Below are positions 33,480 through 42,930 of a DNA stretch of 64,000 bases, piece after piece (the stretch's first letter is position 1; each line of letters starts with the position of its first letter). Origin of the DNA: SZUA-38 sp965212525. GTDB lineage: Bacteria; Pseudomonadota; Gammaproteobacteria; Xanthomonadales; SZUA-38. The notes beneath the pieces are model-generated. The model was not told the DNA's origin. It did not search any database and saw only the letters and a program-made list of their open reading frames with translations. The stretch is taken from the NCBI GenBank assembly GCA_965212525.1, contig CBDBVC010000045.1, positions 62,001 through 126,000 of the forward strand, read 5' to 3'. A program made the translations under genes and the position numbers.

Positions 33480-34229
33480 TCAGCAGCCCACCTGACGATA
33501 CAGCACTTCGGTTTCCTGCTCGATCCACTCGCGCCCGTCTCTGGTGATTTCCCTGGCCGTTCTTCCCCCGGTTTCAACCAGTGGGCGCACCCGGAAGGTA
33601 ATCGTGCCGGGACGTGAAAACAGCAGGGTCTTGGCCGGCCAGAAACAGCCGCAATTGTGAGTCATGCAGAGCAGCGGCGCGTCGGTGGCTTCGGCAAGTA
33701 TGCCGCCGCCGGACTTGAAGGTCTTCTTCTGCCCGACAGGCACTCGCGTACCCTCCGGAAAGATGCTGATGGCCTGGCCGGCAGCCAGTTTCCGGCCGCC
33801 CTTTTTGAGAATCTGTTCCACCGCGTTGTTGCCATCAGAACGGTCGATCCAGATCGGGCTCAGCGACGCCAGCCCCCAGCCAAAGAAGGGAATGTAGAAG
33901 GCTTCTTTCTTGACGATCCAGCGTACGCGCGGAAACTTGCCCTGGATAATGAAGGTCTCCAGCGTGGAGTTGTGCTTGGAGTACAGAATGTAGGGCCCTT
34001 CCGGAATGTGTTCCATGCCCTCGAAGCTGATGCGAACGTTGACCAGCACCCGCATCGAGCCGATGAAATATCGAATGTAGTTGTTGGTCCAGCGCGAACG
34101 AAGATTCAGCGGCAGGATAAAGCCCGCCAGCACCATGGTGGGCGTGAAGATCATCAGGCTGACGGCGATGTTGATCAGCATCAGAACGGCACGAAATTTG
34201 AACCAGGCTCGCCCAAGCGCAGTCTTCAT
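33480..34229 (-). CDS. plsC: 1-acyl-sn-glycerol-3-phosphate acyltransferase
   Basis: The 249-residue membrane protein has one N-terminal hydrophobic region and the acyltransferase motifs YSKHNSTLETF (H-x4-E at the catalytic box; the Asp of HX4D is Glu here) and IFPEGTRVPVG. It adds the second acyl chain to make phosphatidic acid. The start I chose is the ATG at 34229 (MKTALGRAWF), which overlaps the end of the HAD-like gene by 4 bases. The frame continues upstream to 34301 but is not family-like there. Confidence 0.9.
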   Translation of the reverse strand: MKTALGRAWFKFRAVLMLINIAVSLMIFTPTMVLAGFILPLNLRSRWTNNYIRYFIGSMRVLVNVRISFEGMEHIPEGPYILYSKHNSTLETFIIQGKFPRVRWIVKKEAFYIPFFGWGLASLSPIWIDRSDGNNAVEQILKKGGRKLAAGQAISIFPEGTRVPVGQKKTFKSGGGILAEATDAPLLCMTHNCGCFWPAKTLLFSRPGTITFRVRPLVETGGRTAREITRDGREWIEQETEVLYRQVGC

Positions 34230-34711
34230 GCCGGCAGCCCTTCCTGTGCCAGTGACTGCATCAGTTTTTCCGGTTCCTCCGGGTCGACGATAACCGAACA
34301 CACCAGGGGTTCATCCGCATCCAGACCGCAGGTGCTGATGGTTTCTGCGCGGTCATCGATGAGGATATAACCACGACCGTCATCGCCGCGACTGATGGAT
34401 GCCTGATGGTGAATCTGTTCCAGGCAGCTGGCCAGACGGGTGGACTGCTCTGCGTCGTGATGAAAGAAAAACCGGTCAATCCGGCCGCCGTATTCCTCGA
34501 AGGCCAGGCTCAGCTTGCGGTTCAGCTGGTGGGTAAACGACATGTGTTCAATGGTTGAACACGTGAGGTTGATCACGGTACCGCCATGCCGACACAGCAA
34601 TGGCGCCAGACGCAAGACCAGACCTTCACGGATCCTGATCTGATCAATGCCCTGCAGACTGTCATCGATGTCGTACAGACAACGGTCGGTGATGATCAGC
34701 CGGCTCAGCAT
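34226..34711 (-). CDS. Degenerate HAD-like protein in the gmhB position
   Basis: The 161-residue protein starts at the ATG at 34711, 13 bases after glyS. It aligns along its length with GmhB (D,D-heptose 1,7-bisphosphate phosphatase): LIITDRCLYD for LIILDRDGVIN, GGTVINLTCS for the GYRVVVATNQSG segment, and EEYGGRIDRFFFHHDAE for VGGRIDAVFFCPH. The second catalytic Asp of DxD is replaced by Cys11, and the family's four zinc Cys/His are missing. It is probably not an active phosphatase, yet the gene is intact and sits between glyS and plsC where gmhB often does. It might have taken a new role or bind phosphorylated ligands. Confidence 0.7.
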   Translation of the reverse strand: MLSRLIITDRCLYDIDDSLQGIDQIRIREGLVLRLAPLLCRHGGTVINLTCSTIEHMSFTHQLNRKLSLAFEEYGGRIDRFFFHHDAEQSTRLASCLEQIHHQASISRGDDGRGYILIDDRAETISTCGLDADEPLVCSVIVDPEEPEKLMQSLAQEGLPA

Positions 34712-34724
34712 GTCGGTATGAGCC

Positions 34725-36830
34725 TCATGCGGATTCGGTATCCAGCAACGATATGTCGGCAACGGCGTCGAACTGTTGTTTAATTGTGGCCAAAAGACGC
34801 AACCTGTTCTGTTTCAGGGATTCATCATCAACCATCACCATGACGTCGTCAAAAAAACTGTCGATGGGCTGACGCAGCGATGACAGGGTATTCAGAACAT
34901 CCTGATAGGCGGCATTGCCCAGCAAAGGCGCCGTTTGTGAAATACGGTCGGCAAGATCGGTGTAGAGCGTGCTTTCGGACCCCTCGGTCAACAGACTGGT
35001 ATCCACCGGTTCGATCTCAGCATCGCTGTCCATGCCGGACTTGCGCAGAATGTTGCCGATGCGCTTGTTGGCCACGGCCAGTGACTGTGCAGTTTCTGCC
35101 TGGGATTCGGTGAAGCTGCGGCAGGCACGTATTCGGGCATCAAAATCAGTCAGTGTGGTGATGTGCCTGGCCCAGACCGAGTTGAACTGTTCCTGGCTGA
35201 AGCCCTGTGCCAGGTAATACGAGCGCAGGCGCTCGATAACAAACTCGATGATGTCATCACGCTGATCCGTGGCCGTTTCGATGTGCTGGCTGATGCCGCA
35301 CAGTGCCTGATCGACGCAGGTTGCCAGGTCGAGTTTCAGCTCCAGTTCGATGAGCAACCGGACGATGCCATTGGCCGCACGGCGCAGCGCGAAGGGGTCG
35401 CGGTTGCCTGTGGGCTTGAGGCCTGCGGCAAAGATACCGCAAAGGGTATCGAGCCGTTCACTCAGCGCGAGCAGGACGGCGGTATCACCCGAGGGCAGGT
35501 CATCGCTGGCTGTTTTCGGCTGGTAATGACCGGACAGTGCCGAGGCGACTTCTGCAGCCTCGCCCTGGATGCGGGCATAGTGCTCGCCCATGATGCCCTG
35601 CAATTCGGGAAACTCACCCACCATGTCGGACAGCAGGTCGCATTTGTACAGCTGTGCCGCGCGTTCATGGTGATCGGAATTCAGGCCAGCCGGGCCGGCC
35701 AGCTCCAGACCCAGCCTGGACACCCGGCGAATCTTGTCGCCCAGGGATCCAAGATCTTTCTGATAGACAACAGAGTCAAGCGCGGGGATCAGGGCATCCA
35801 GCGGCTGTTTCTGATCCTGCTGCCAGAAGAATCGGGCATCGGCCAGACGCGGCCTGATGACACGTTCGAGCCCGTCGATGACGGACGCCTCGTTGCTGCT
35901 TTCAAGGTTGGCCGTGGCCAGGAAACGCGCCACAAGCCTGCCATTCTGATCCAGCAGTGGAAAGAATTTCTGGTGATTCTGCATGCTGGAGATCAGCGCC
36001 TGATGCGGCACATCAAGAAACTCGCTATCAAACGAGCCGCACACCACACTTGGCCATTCGACCAGTGCAGTCACTTCATCCAGCAGTGCGTCCTCGACAT
36101 GGGCGACGGCGCCGACACTGGCGGCGACCTCGTCGGCCTGTTGCCGTACGGTATCGCGTCGCTGATGCTGGTCGGCCATGACATGGGCCGGCAGCAGCAC
36201 ATCCGGGTACTGATCGGCGTGTGTCAGCGCAACCGGCGCCGGATGATGGAAACGGTGGCCCATGGAGGAGGTGCCAAATTCAATGCCGAACAGCTCACCT
36301 TCGATGGGTTGATCATCGAGCAGGGCCACAATCCAGTGAACCGGTCGTACAAAGCTGTCCTCACGGTCGCCCCAGCGCATGGCCTTGGGCACGGGCAGCG
36401 ATTGCAGGGCCTTGTCGATGATTGATTCGATGAATGAATCAGTGGCCTGGCCCGGGATGTTGCGCACAATACCCAGGCGCTCACCCTTGTCGGTTTCGAC
36501 ACGTTCCAGATCACTTACTTCGACACCCACCGAACGGGCAAATCCGGCCGCGGCCGGCGTTGGGTTGCCATCGGCATCAAAGGCTGCCTGAACCGCAGGC
36601 CCTAGCCGGGTTTCACTGCGATCGGCCTGATGTGCCGGCAGACCGGCAATCCGGACCGCCATGCGACGCGGTGCCGCAAAGTAGCGACTGTCCTTGCTGT
36701 CGTGTGGCAGTGACAGCTCGTCGAGCTGTCGGCTGATCGACTCATGCAGGGCCGAAGCCAGGGCATTGAGGCTTTTCGGCGGCAGCTCTTCGGTGCCGAT
36801 TTCAACCAGCAGTGTCTTCAGATCAGCCAT
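34725..36830 (-). CDS. glyS: Glycyl-tRNA synthetase beta subunit
   Basis: The 701-residue chain begins ADLKTLLVEIGTEELPPKSL (family start at the ATG at 36830). It has the conserved FPKSMRWG-like block PVPKAMRWGDRE, SMQNHQKFFPL and the C-terminal ALRRAANGIVRLLIELEL. With GlyQ it forms an alpha2-beta2 enzyme that charges tRNA-Gly. It overlaps glyQ by 8 bases and is followed by the HAD-like gene and plsC. Confidence 0.97.
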   Translation of the reverse strand: MADLKTLLVEIGTEELPPKSLNALASALHESISRQLDELSLPHDSKDSRYFAAPRRMAVRIAGLPAHQADRSETRLGPAVQAAFDADGNPTPAAAGFARSVGVEVSDLERVETDKGERLGIVRNIPGQATDSFIESIIDKALQSLPVPKAMRWGDREDSFVRPVHWIVALLDDQPIEGELFGIEFGTSSMGHRFHHPAPVALTHADQYPDVLLPAHVMADQHQRRDTVRQQADEVAASVGAVAHVEDALLDEVTALVEWPSVVCGSFDSEFLDVPHQALISSMQNHQKFFPLLDQNGRLVARFLATANLESSNEASVIDGLERVIRPRLADARFFWQQDQKQPLDALIPALDSVVYQKDLGSLGDKIRRVSRLGLELAGPAGLNSDHHERAAQLYKCDLLSDMVGEFPELQGIMGEHYARIQGEAAEVASALSGHYQPKTASDDLPSGDTAVLLALSERLDTLCGIFAAGLKPTGNRDPFALRRAANGIVRLLIELELKLDLATCVDQALCGISQHIETATDQRDDIIEFVIERLRSYYLAQGFSQEQFNSVWARHITTLTDFDARIRACRSFTESQAETAQSLAVANKRIGNILRKSGMDSDAEIEPVDTSLLTEGSESTLYTDLADRISQTAPLLGNAAYQDVLNTLSSLRQPIDSFFDDVMVMVDDESLKQNRLRLLATIKQQFDAVADISLLDTESA

Positions 36831-37749
36831 GGGACACCTCCGCATCACTCTCCTGCTGGCCGATGGGAAAACCCAGGGCTTCGCGGCGGTCGTAATAGGC
36901 CTGAGCCACGGATTTGGCCATTTCACGAACCCGCAGGATGTATCGCTGGCGCTCGGTCACCGAAATGGCCTTGCGTGCATCCAGCAGGTTGAAACAGTGG
37001 CTGGCCTTGAGCACCATCTCATAGGCGGGCAGCGGCAGGGCCGCCTCGATCAGCTTGGCACACTCTGCATGACAGTGGTCGAACTGGGCAAACAGCTGTT
37101 CGACATCGGCATGCTCGAAATTGTAGGCCGACATCTCGACCTCGTTCTGGTGGTAGACCTCGCCATAGGTGATGGCGCGACCGTCACTGTGGGTCCACAC
37201 CAGATCAAAAACACTGTCCACGTTCTGCAGGTACATCGCCAGTCGTTCCAGCCCGTAGGTAATTTCCCCGGTGACTGGTTTGCAATCGAGTCCGCCAGCT
37301 TGCTGGAAATAGGTGAACTGGGTGATCTCCATGCCATTGAGCCAGACTTCCCAACCAATACCCCAGGCACCGAGTGTGGGTGATTCCCAGTTGTCCTCGA
37401 CGAAGCGGATGTCATGTTCGAGAGGATCGATGCCGACAGCGCGCAATGAACCCAGGTAGAGCTCCTGGATATCGAGCGGCGAGGGCTTGAGCACCACCTG
37501 GTACTGATAGTAGTGCTGCAGGCGATTGGGGTTTTCGCCGTAACGGCCGTCGGTGGGACGGCGGCAGGGCTGCACATAGGCCGCCCGCCAGGGTTCAGGC
37601 CCGATGGCGCGCAGGAAGGTGGCTGGGTGAAAGGTGCCCGCGCCCACTTCCAGATCGAGCGGCTGGATCAGCACACATCCGCTGCGCGACCAGTAATCGT
37701 TTAGCGCCTGGATGAACTGCTGGAATGTTTCCGGTGTCTGAATGGTCAT
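36823..37749 (-). CDS. glyQ: Glycyl-tRNA synthetase alpha subunit
   Basis: The 308-residue protein starts at the ATG at 37749 (MTIQTPETFQQFIQALNDYW) and has the family block CVLIQPLDLEVGAGTFHPATFLRAIGPEPW, PCRRPTDGRYGENPNRLQHYYQ and ERLAMYLQ. It carries the class II catalytic domain. The 256 bases upstream (37750-38005) hold divergent promoters and no gene that I can see. Confidence 0.98.
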   Translation of the reverse strand: MTIQTPETFQQFIQALNDYWSRSGCVLIQPLDLEVGAGTFHPATFLRAIGPEPWRAAYVQPCRRPTDGRYGENPNRLQHYYQYQVVLKPSPLDIQELYLGSLRAVGIDPLEHDIRFVEDNWESPTLGAWGIGWEVWLNGMEITQFTYFQQAGGLDCKPVTGEITYGLERLAMYLQNVDSVFDLVWTHSDGRAITYGEVYHQNEVEMSAYNFEHADVEQLFAQFDHCHAECAKLIEAALPLPAYEMVLKASHCFNLLDARKAISVTERQRYILRVREMAKSVAQAYYDRREALGFPIGQQESDAEVSHG

Positions 37750-38005
37750 TGTTGTTATGGCCCTGCAAACTGGCACAGGCTGTGAATCGTGATCAGAGCG
37801 CTGTCCGGCCTGGTTCGGGGATCCTTTCTGGATCGTACAAAAGACCGGGCATTATAAGTCAATTAATGTCCGGATGCCTGATTTTACTGGTAGGATTAGA
37901 ACAGTAACATCATCAAAAACGCAGTCTGGACGGGTTTTATGGTAATCAGGGACCAGAATTCCCGAACCTGCAGGGGAAAACCGATTTCAGGAGTGCGATG
38001 GAACG

Positions 38006-39922
38006 ATGAGTCAAAACGAGATATCCGACGACCGCACGGCCAGTGACCCGACACAGGGCAGCGATCGCGTCAGGAGCAGTGACGAGCAGTGGCTCGACAA
38101 GCGCCGGCGAAAGCAGCCGGTGCAGTTCAAGAAGGGCAGCCGTATCGAGCTCGACACCCTGCTCGATGCACTGGTCCAGGACGGCATGCTGGATCACTAC
38201 GACGCCAACCTGATCCGTGCGTCCACCACCAGTGACTCCACGCTCAGTCTTCACCCGCTGGTACTGGTGGCCAATCGCAAGCTCGAACACGCCAAATCAG
38301 CGGACGGCCACCTCGATCTGGAAACCCTGACGCGCTGGCTGGCCAAACGGGCCGATCTGGACTACATGCAGATCGACACCATGAAAGTCGATGTGGATCA
38401 GGTCACCACCATGATTTCTCAGGCCTATGCGCGCCAGTATTCCCTGTTGCCGGTCTACTTGGACCAGCACCAGGCCATGATCGCCACCTGTGAACCGTTT
38501 CTGCTGAGCTGGCTACCGGACCTGACATCGATCCTTGGCAAGGACATCAAGGTGGTGATGACCGATCCGCTGACGCTGAACCGTCATCTGCTCGAGTTCT
38601 ACGGCGTCACTCGATCGATCAAGCAGGCGGTCGACTCGAAGATGCGCGGTGACAGCGAGAAGATCCTCAATTTCGAGCAATTGCTGGAACTGGGTGAAAG
38701 CCACAAACTGACCGCTGACGACAAGTCCATCATCTATATTGTTGACTGGTTACTGCAGTTTGCCTTCGATCAGCGCGCCTCGGACATTCACCTGGAACCA
38801 CGTCGTGATCGATCAAACGTACGGTTCAGAATCGACGGTGACCTGCATCAGGTGTACCAGATGCCGACCATTGTCATGCACGCGGTCAACTCGCGTATCA
38901 AGATACTGGGCCGCATGGATGTGGCCGAGAAACGTCGCCCCCAGGACGGGCGTATCAAGACCCGAACTCCGGACGGCAAGGAAATCGAGCTGCGCCTGTC
39001 GACCATGCCGACAGCCTTCGGTGAAAAATGCGTCATGCGCATATTCGACCCGGACCTGGTCACGCGACATTTCGGTGACCTTGGATTCTCCGAGCCGGAA
39101 CAGGAACTATGGCGAAACATGGTGGAGCGCCCCAACGGCATTGTACTGGTGACCGGCCCGACCGGTTCGGGCAAGACCACCACGCTGTACAGCACGCTCA
39201 AGCACCTGGCGCAACCGGAGATCAATGTCTGCAGCATTGAAGACCCGATCGAGATGGTGATGACGGAATTCAACCAGATGCAGGTGCAGAACGCCATTGA
39301 TGTCACCTTCGCGCAGGGGGTTCGAACCCTGCTGAGGCAAGACCCCGACATTATCATGATCGGTGAGATCAGAGATCTGGAAACCGCGCAGATGGCTATT
39401 CAGGCCTCGCTCACCGGACATCTGGTGCTGTCAACACTGCACACCAATGATGCGCCGTCAGCCATTGTGCGACTGATCGATCTGGGTGTGCCGCATTATC
39501 TGCTGCGCGGTACGCTCACTGGTGTGGTGGCACAGCGACTGGTACGAACACTGTGTGCCGAGTGCAAACAGCCGGGTGAACTGAGTATTGATGCCTGGGC
39601 AGCACTGACAGCTCACTGGCAGGCGGATTATCCCGAGACCATCAACAAGCCGGTGGGCTGCAAGACCTGTCGCAACACCGGGTACCGGGGACGAACGGCC
39701 ATTTACGAGATGTTGCCGATCAGCCCGGCCGTGTCCACGCTGATCAACCAGGATGTCGACTATCAGGCACTGGTCGAGCTGGCCTACAATCAGGGCATGA
39801 AACCATTGCGGGTTGCTGCCGCACACAAGGTATCCAGTGGATTGACCACTATCGAGGAAGTGGCCAAGGTGTTGCCGCCACCGGTCAATCGTAACCCGGA
39901 CAGGTCTGCAGACAGCACCTGA
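38006..39922 (+). CDS. PilB/GspE-type secretion ATPase
   Basis: The 638-residue protein has an N-terminal GspE_N-like domain (about 130-220), the linker ASDIHLEPRRD, Walker A GPTGSGKTTTLY, the Asp box SIEDPIE, Walker B PDIIMIGEIRD, the His box STLHTNDA and the zinc C-x2-C pairs CAEC and CKTC. Such hexameric ATPases power assembly of type IV pili or type II secretion. No pilus or secretion gene is adjacent, and the N-terminal 90 residues are unusual (basic, Gln/Asp-rich), so its machine lies elsewhere. Its partner could also be a nearby secreted protein. Confidence 0.9.
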   Translation: MSQNEISDDRTASDPTQGSDRVRSSDEQWLDKRRRKQPVQFKKGSRIELDTLLDALVQDGMLDHYDANLIRASTTSDSTLSLHPLVLVANRKLEHAKSADGHLDLETLTRWLAKRADLDYMQIDTMKVDVDQVTTMISQAYARQYSLLPVYLDQHQAMIATCEPFLLSWLPDLTSILGKDIKVVMTDPLTLNRHLLEFYGVTRSIKQAVDSKMRGDSEKILNFEQLLELGESHKLTADDKSIIYIVDWLLQFAFDQRASDIHLEPRRDRSNVRFRIDGDLHQVYQMPTIVMHAVNSRIKILGRMDVAEKRRPQDGRIKTRTPDGKEIELRLSTMPTAFGEKCVMRIFDPDLVTRHFGDLGFSEPEQELWRNMVERPNGIVLVTGPTGSGKTTTLYSTLKHLAQPEINVCSIEDPIEMVMTEFNQMQVQNAIDVTFAQGVRTLLRQDPDIIMIGEIRDLETAQMAIQASLTGHLVLSTLHTNDAPSAIVRLIDLGVPHYLLRGTLTGVVAQRLVRTLCAECKQPGELSIDAWAALTAHWQADYPETINKPVGCKTCRNTGYRGRTAIYEMLPISPAVSTLINQDVDYQALVELAYNQGMKPLRVAAAHKVSSGLTTIEEVAKVLPPPVNRNPDRSADST

Positions 39923-39999
39923 GCCAGGTATTTGTGACAGCGAATGGGCGGTAACCGGGTCCTGATGAGACAGACCGTCACATGTCGAGGAATTCCACC

Positions 40000-40581
40000 A
40001 TGTTCAAGCCCGTATCAAGAGTCGCCCGCATACTGACCCAGATCATTGCCTGCCTGCTGCTGCTGCCGCATGTCGGCTGGTCACAAACTGAGCAGGGCAA
40101 CACTACAGAGGAGCCCGTCGCCAGCGCGACAATGACGGCAGAAAAACTCGATGAAATGGTACGCATCATCGATTCGGAGGCCGTTCGCGAAGGGTCACAG
40201 TGGCAGTTCGTGTTCGGTGAGATCACCCTGATCATGGTGATCGATGTCAATGCCGACCGGATGCGCCTCATCACGCCAATCGAAGCGGTTGATCCTGATG
40301 ATGAGCATCTGCTGATGCGACTGATGCAGGCCAATTTCGACGCGGCACTGGATGCGCGCTATGCGGTTGCGCAGGAGATCATCTGGGGCACGTTCATCCA
40401 TCCGCTATCGAGCCTGACTGAGCGCGATTTCGCATCGGCCGTGTTTCAGACAGCGAACCTGGCCACCAGCTACGGCAGTACCTACTCCTCGGGCCTGTTC
40501 ACCTTTGGTGGCGGCGACAGCCAGGAGGAATATCGAAAACTGCTGCAGAAACTGCAGCAAAATGACCCCTCGTCGACCTGA
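40000..40581 (+). CDS. Secreted protein, possible YbjN/chaperone-like fold
   Basis: From the ATG at 40000 (GAGGA 8 bases upstream; another in-frame ATG is at 39982) the 193-residue protein has a strong signal peptide (residues 1-29, ending VGWSQ). The mature region has EITLIMVIDVNADRMRLITP, LMRLMQANFDAALDARYAVAQ and IIWGTFIHPLSSLTERDFASAV. This order resembles YbjN and Tir-chaperone-like folds, but I could not confirm it. It follows the ATPase gene by 77 bases and precedes a methyltransferase. Confidence 0.6.
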   Translation: MFKPVSRVARILTQIIACLLLLPHVGWSQTEQGNTTEEPVASATMTAEKLDEMVRIIDSEAVREGSQWQFVFGEITLIMVIDVNADRMRLITPIEAVDPDDEHLLMRLMQANFDAALDARYAVAQEIIWGTFIHPLSSLTERDFASAVFQTANLATSYGSTYSSGLFTFGGGDSQEEYRKLLQKLQQNDPSST

Positions 40582-40669
40582 GTCGTCAGACACAGAATAA
40601 TCAACCAGCTGGCGGATTACCGCTCACGTAGCCGTTGTCCACCAGGACGCAACAGACAGGAAGCAGAAC

Positions 40670-41512
40670 ATGCCGGAACAGCCACAAACCGCCAACAGCA
40701 GCAACCCGATGGAAGCACAGATGGCGGATGAATCCATGGTTCGCTGTCTGAAGGCACAGGCCAGTGCCATCTGGCCGCTCGAGCTGAGTGCGTTTGACCG
40801 CTATGCACTCGAACCCGGCGATCGCATACTGGACATCGGCTGCGGTATTGGCGAAATTTCATCACGGGTTGCCTGCCTGTACCCGCAAAACCAGGTCACC
40901 GGCGCCGATCTGATCGAGGAACACCTGGGCCAGGCGGCAAGCCGCTTTGCGTCCCTGGCGGACACCCTGAGTTTCCAGCAGGCTGATGCCCTGGATCTGC
41001 CCTGGCAGGACAATCACTTCGGGCTCAGCATCAGCCGGCACATGCTGCACGCGGTACCCGATGCGGGCCAGGTGCTGTCCGAAATGATTCGCGTGACCAG
41101 GCCCGGCGGCTATCTGCATCTTCTGGCTGAAGATTACGGCATGATCTTCTCTCACCCGACATCACTGGACATGGATACTTTCTGGCGCGAGGGCGCCTGG
41201 CCGTTTGCCGAGCAACAGGGTGCCGATCTGCGCAGCGGGCGCAAGGTGGTCAGTTACCTGAAACAGCGCGGCATCGATGAGCTTGCCGTGCACCACCTGC
41301 AGGTAGACAACCTCAATACCGACCCCGGGCTGCTGAAGGACATCTTTATCAGCTGGCGCGATGGTCACGCCGAACCGGTGGCGGCAGCCACTGACATGAC
41401 GCTGGCGCAGTCCACGGCCTATTTCGATTCACTGATCGCAGCACTGGATGATGACGATGCCTATGTCTGCTGGCTTATCCCGCTGATCAGTGCCCGGGTT
41501 CCGGGTTCCTGA
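40670..41512 (+). CDS. SAM-dependent methyltransferase
   Basis: The 280-residue protein has a class I methyltransferase core with ILDIGCGIGEISS (motif I, about residue 48), VTGADLIEEHL, ADALDLPWQDNHFGLSISRHMLHAV and RVTRPGGYLHLLAED. The substrate is unknown; the fold is typical of UbiE/Coq5-like enzymes. The 88 bases after the secreted-protein gene and its own start give no sign of a terminator, so co-transcription is possible. Confidence 0.85.
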   Translation: MPEQPQTANSSNPMEAQMADESMVRCLKAQASAIWPLELSAFDRYALEPGDRILDIGCGIGEISSRVACLYPQNQVTGADLIEEHLGQAASRFASLADTLSFQQADALDLPWQDNHFGLSISRHMLHAVPDAGQVLSEMIRVTRPGGYLHLLAEDYGMIFSHPTSLDMDTFWREGAWPFAEQQGADLRSGRKVVSYLKQRGIDELAVHHLQVDNLNTDPGLLKDIFISWRDGHAEPVAAATDMTLAQSTAYFDSLIAALDDDDAYVCWLIPLISARVPGS

Positions 41513-41675
41513 GGTGATGACGGCAAATTTGTCACAGAAGTTTAAAAAACCGCGCTGAAACTTTGACCAGCACTCTCTGAGTGATATGGTAGGCCCTGGG
41601 ATGTGCGTAACCCATTTAGTGAGGTAGTCCCCGCAAGCCGATACGGTAGCTCGGCAATCATTCAGGAGTGGAAAC

Positions 41676-42017
41676 ATGGCAGCTAAATTCGAACTCTTTC
41701 AGAGCCCAAAGAGCAAAGAGTACTATTTTCGTCTGAAAGCCGGGAATGGTGAAATCATCATGAACAGCGAAGGCTACAAGACCAAGAAGGCTGCTCAGAA
41801 CGGCGTCGATTCCGTTGGCAAGAACTGTGGCAACGATTCCCGCTACGAGTGTCGTCAGGCCAAGAATGGCAAGGATTACTTCATACTCAAGGCCGGCAAT
41901 CACCAGGAAATCGGTCGCAGCCAGATGTATGCCTCGATGCGTTCATGCCGCAAGGGCATGGCGTCAGTCAAGCGCAATGGCACCTGCGGTCGCTGCATCG
42001 ACCTGACAGACGACTAG
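41676..42017 (+). CDS. YegP-family protein (duplicated DUF1508)
   Basis: The 113-residue protein has two similar halves: FELFQSPKSKEYYFRLKAGNGEIIMNSEGY and YECRQAKNGKDYFILKAGNHQEIGRSQMY, each ending in a helix with GV/GM-x-SV. This is the E. coli YegP layout. The family's role is unknown; it is expressed in stress. The second half carries a C-terminal CGRC motif not present in YegP of E. coli, perhaps a metal or redox site. AG-rich ribosome site AGGAGTGG precedes the ATG at 41676. Confidence 0.85.
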   Translation: MAAKFELFQSPKSKEYYFRLKAGNGEIIMNSEGYKTKKAAQNGVDSVGKNCGNDSRYECRQAKNGKDYFILKAGNHQEIGRSQMYASMRSCRKGMASVKRNGTCGRCIDLTDD

Positions 42018-42056
42018 ATGAAATGTCGACAACGCGCAGCCGCCGGCTGCGTGTTG

Positions 42057-42764
42057 TCAATGATGATGACCCGGTGACGGGATCATCAGCATCGGTCCAA
42101 ACATGACCCACAGGCCGCAGGCCAGCACCAGTGCGGCCATCAGCTTGCGCCCGGCCGCCTGCCTGGCAAATCGCTGAATCTGCTGTCCCACAATTCCCAT
42201 GCCAACCATCGCCGGCAGCGTGCCCAGGCCGAATCCGAGCATGATCAGCCCACCTCGTGCCATGTCGCCCGAAGCCAGGGCGGCCAGTAACATCGAATAG
42301 ACCATGCCGCAGGGCAGCCAGCCCCACAGTGAGCCCAGCAGGAACTTGTCACGCAGTCCCTGCCGGAGTGTCAGGCGTTTCATCAGGGGACGAAGCAACT
42401 GCCAGAAACGCTGGCCGGCACGATCCAGCGGCCTGAGCCGGAAACCGGGCAACAGAATCTGCAGACCGATCAGAACAAACACGCCCCCGGTGATGATGCG
42501 GGCCAGCTGTCCCATGGATTCGACTGGTGCGGCCAGCTGGAAAACCGATCCCAGTGCGGCCACCAGTACACCGGCGACGGCATAACTGATCAGGCGGCCC
42601 GAGTTGAACAGCAGCAGCCCGGCCCAGCGACGCCGCACTGTCACCGGTTCAGTGGCCTGGTTCATCCCGCCCAGGGAAGCGATACCGCCACACATCAGCA
42701 GGCAATGACCACTGCCAGCCAGTCCAGTGACAATCGCAGCGGCGAAAAACAGTGTTTCAGTCAT
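42057..42764 (-). CDS. Sulfite-exporter/SafE-type membrane protein of the cco operon
   Basis: The 235-residue protein has six or more hydrophobic helices and the motif GHCLLMCGGIASLGG at the start, and GSLWGWLPCGMVYSML in the second half, the duplicated pattern of the TauE/SafE-related family often found after ccoS. It is likely to move copper or sulfur compounds, or assist oxidase maturation; the role is unproven. The start at 42764 overlaps ccoS by 8 bases. Frame upstream to 42881 is in the ccoS region and not used. Confidence 0.85.
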   Translation of the reverse strand: MTETLFFAAAIVTGLAGSGHCLLMCGGIASLGGMNQATEPVTVRRRWAGLLLFNSGRLISYAVAGVLVAALGSVFQLAAPVESMGQLARIITGGVFVLIGLQILLPGFRLRPLDRAGQRFWQLLRPLMKRLTLRQGLRDKFLLGSLWGWLPCGMVYSMLLAALASGDMARGGLIMLGFGLGTLPAMVGMGIVGQQIQRFARQAAGRKLMAALVLACGLWVMFGPMLMIPSPGHHH

Positions 42765-42930
42765 CCGATTCCTCCAAAAATCGCCGCGGTTGATCATCGT
42801 CATCAAGAATTCGTAGCGCCGGGGTCTCGATGTCATCGAACTGGCCACTGCGCACAGCCCAGAGAAAGGCGACAACGGCAATGACGAGAATACCGATGCT
42901 GATCGGAATGAGTATGAAGACGCTGTTCAT
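42757..42930 (-). CDS. ccoS: cbb3 oxidase maturation protein CcoS
   Basis: A 57-residue membrane protein: MNSVFILIPISIGILVIAVV, then FLWAVRSGQFDDIETPALRIL and D-rich tail. The LWAV-SGQFDD motif is diagnostic. CcoS is needed for cofactor insertion into the oxidase. It overlaps ccoI by 4 bases (ATGA) and the SafE-type gene by 8. Its small size makes it easy to miss. Confidence 0.95.
   Translation of the reverse strand: MNSVFILIPISIGILVIAVVAFLWAVRSGQFDDIETPALRILDDDDQPRRFLEESDD

Noticed and set aside
35163..36425. 420-residue plus-strand open frame
   Set aside because: It is antisense to the conserved glyS coding sequence; composition has no family pattern.
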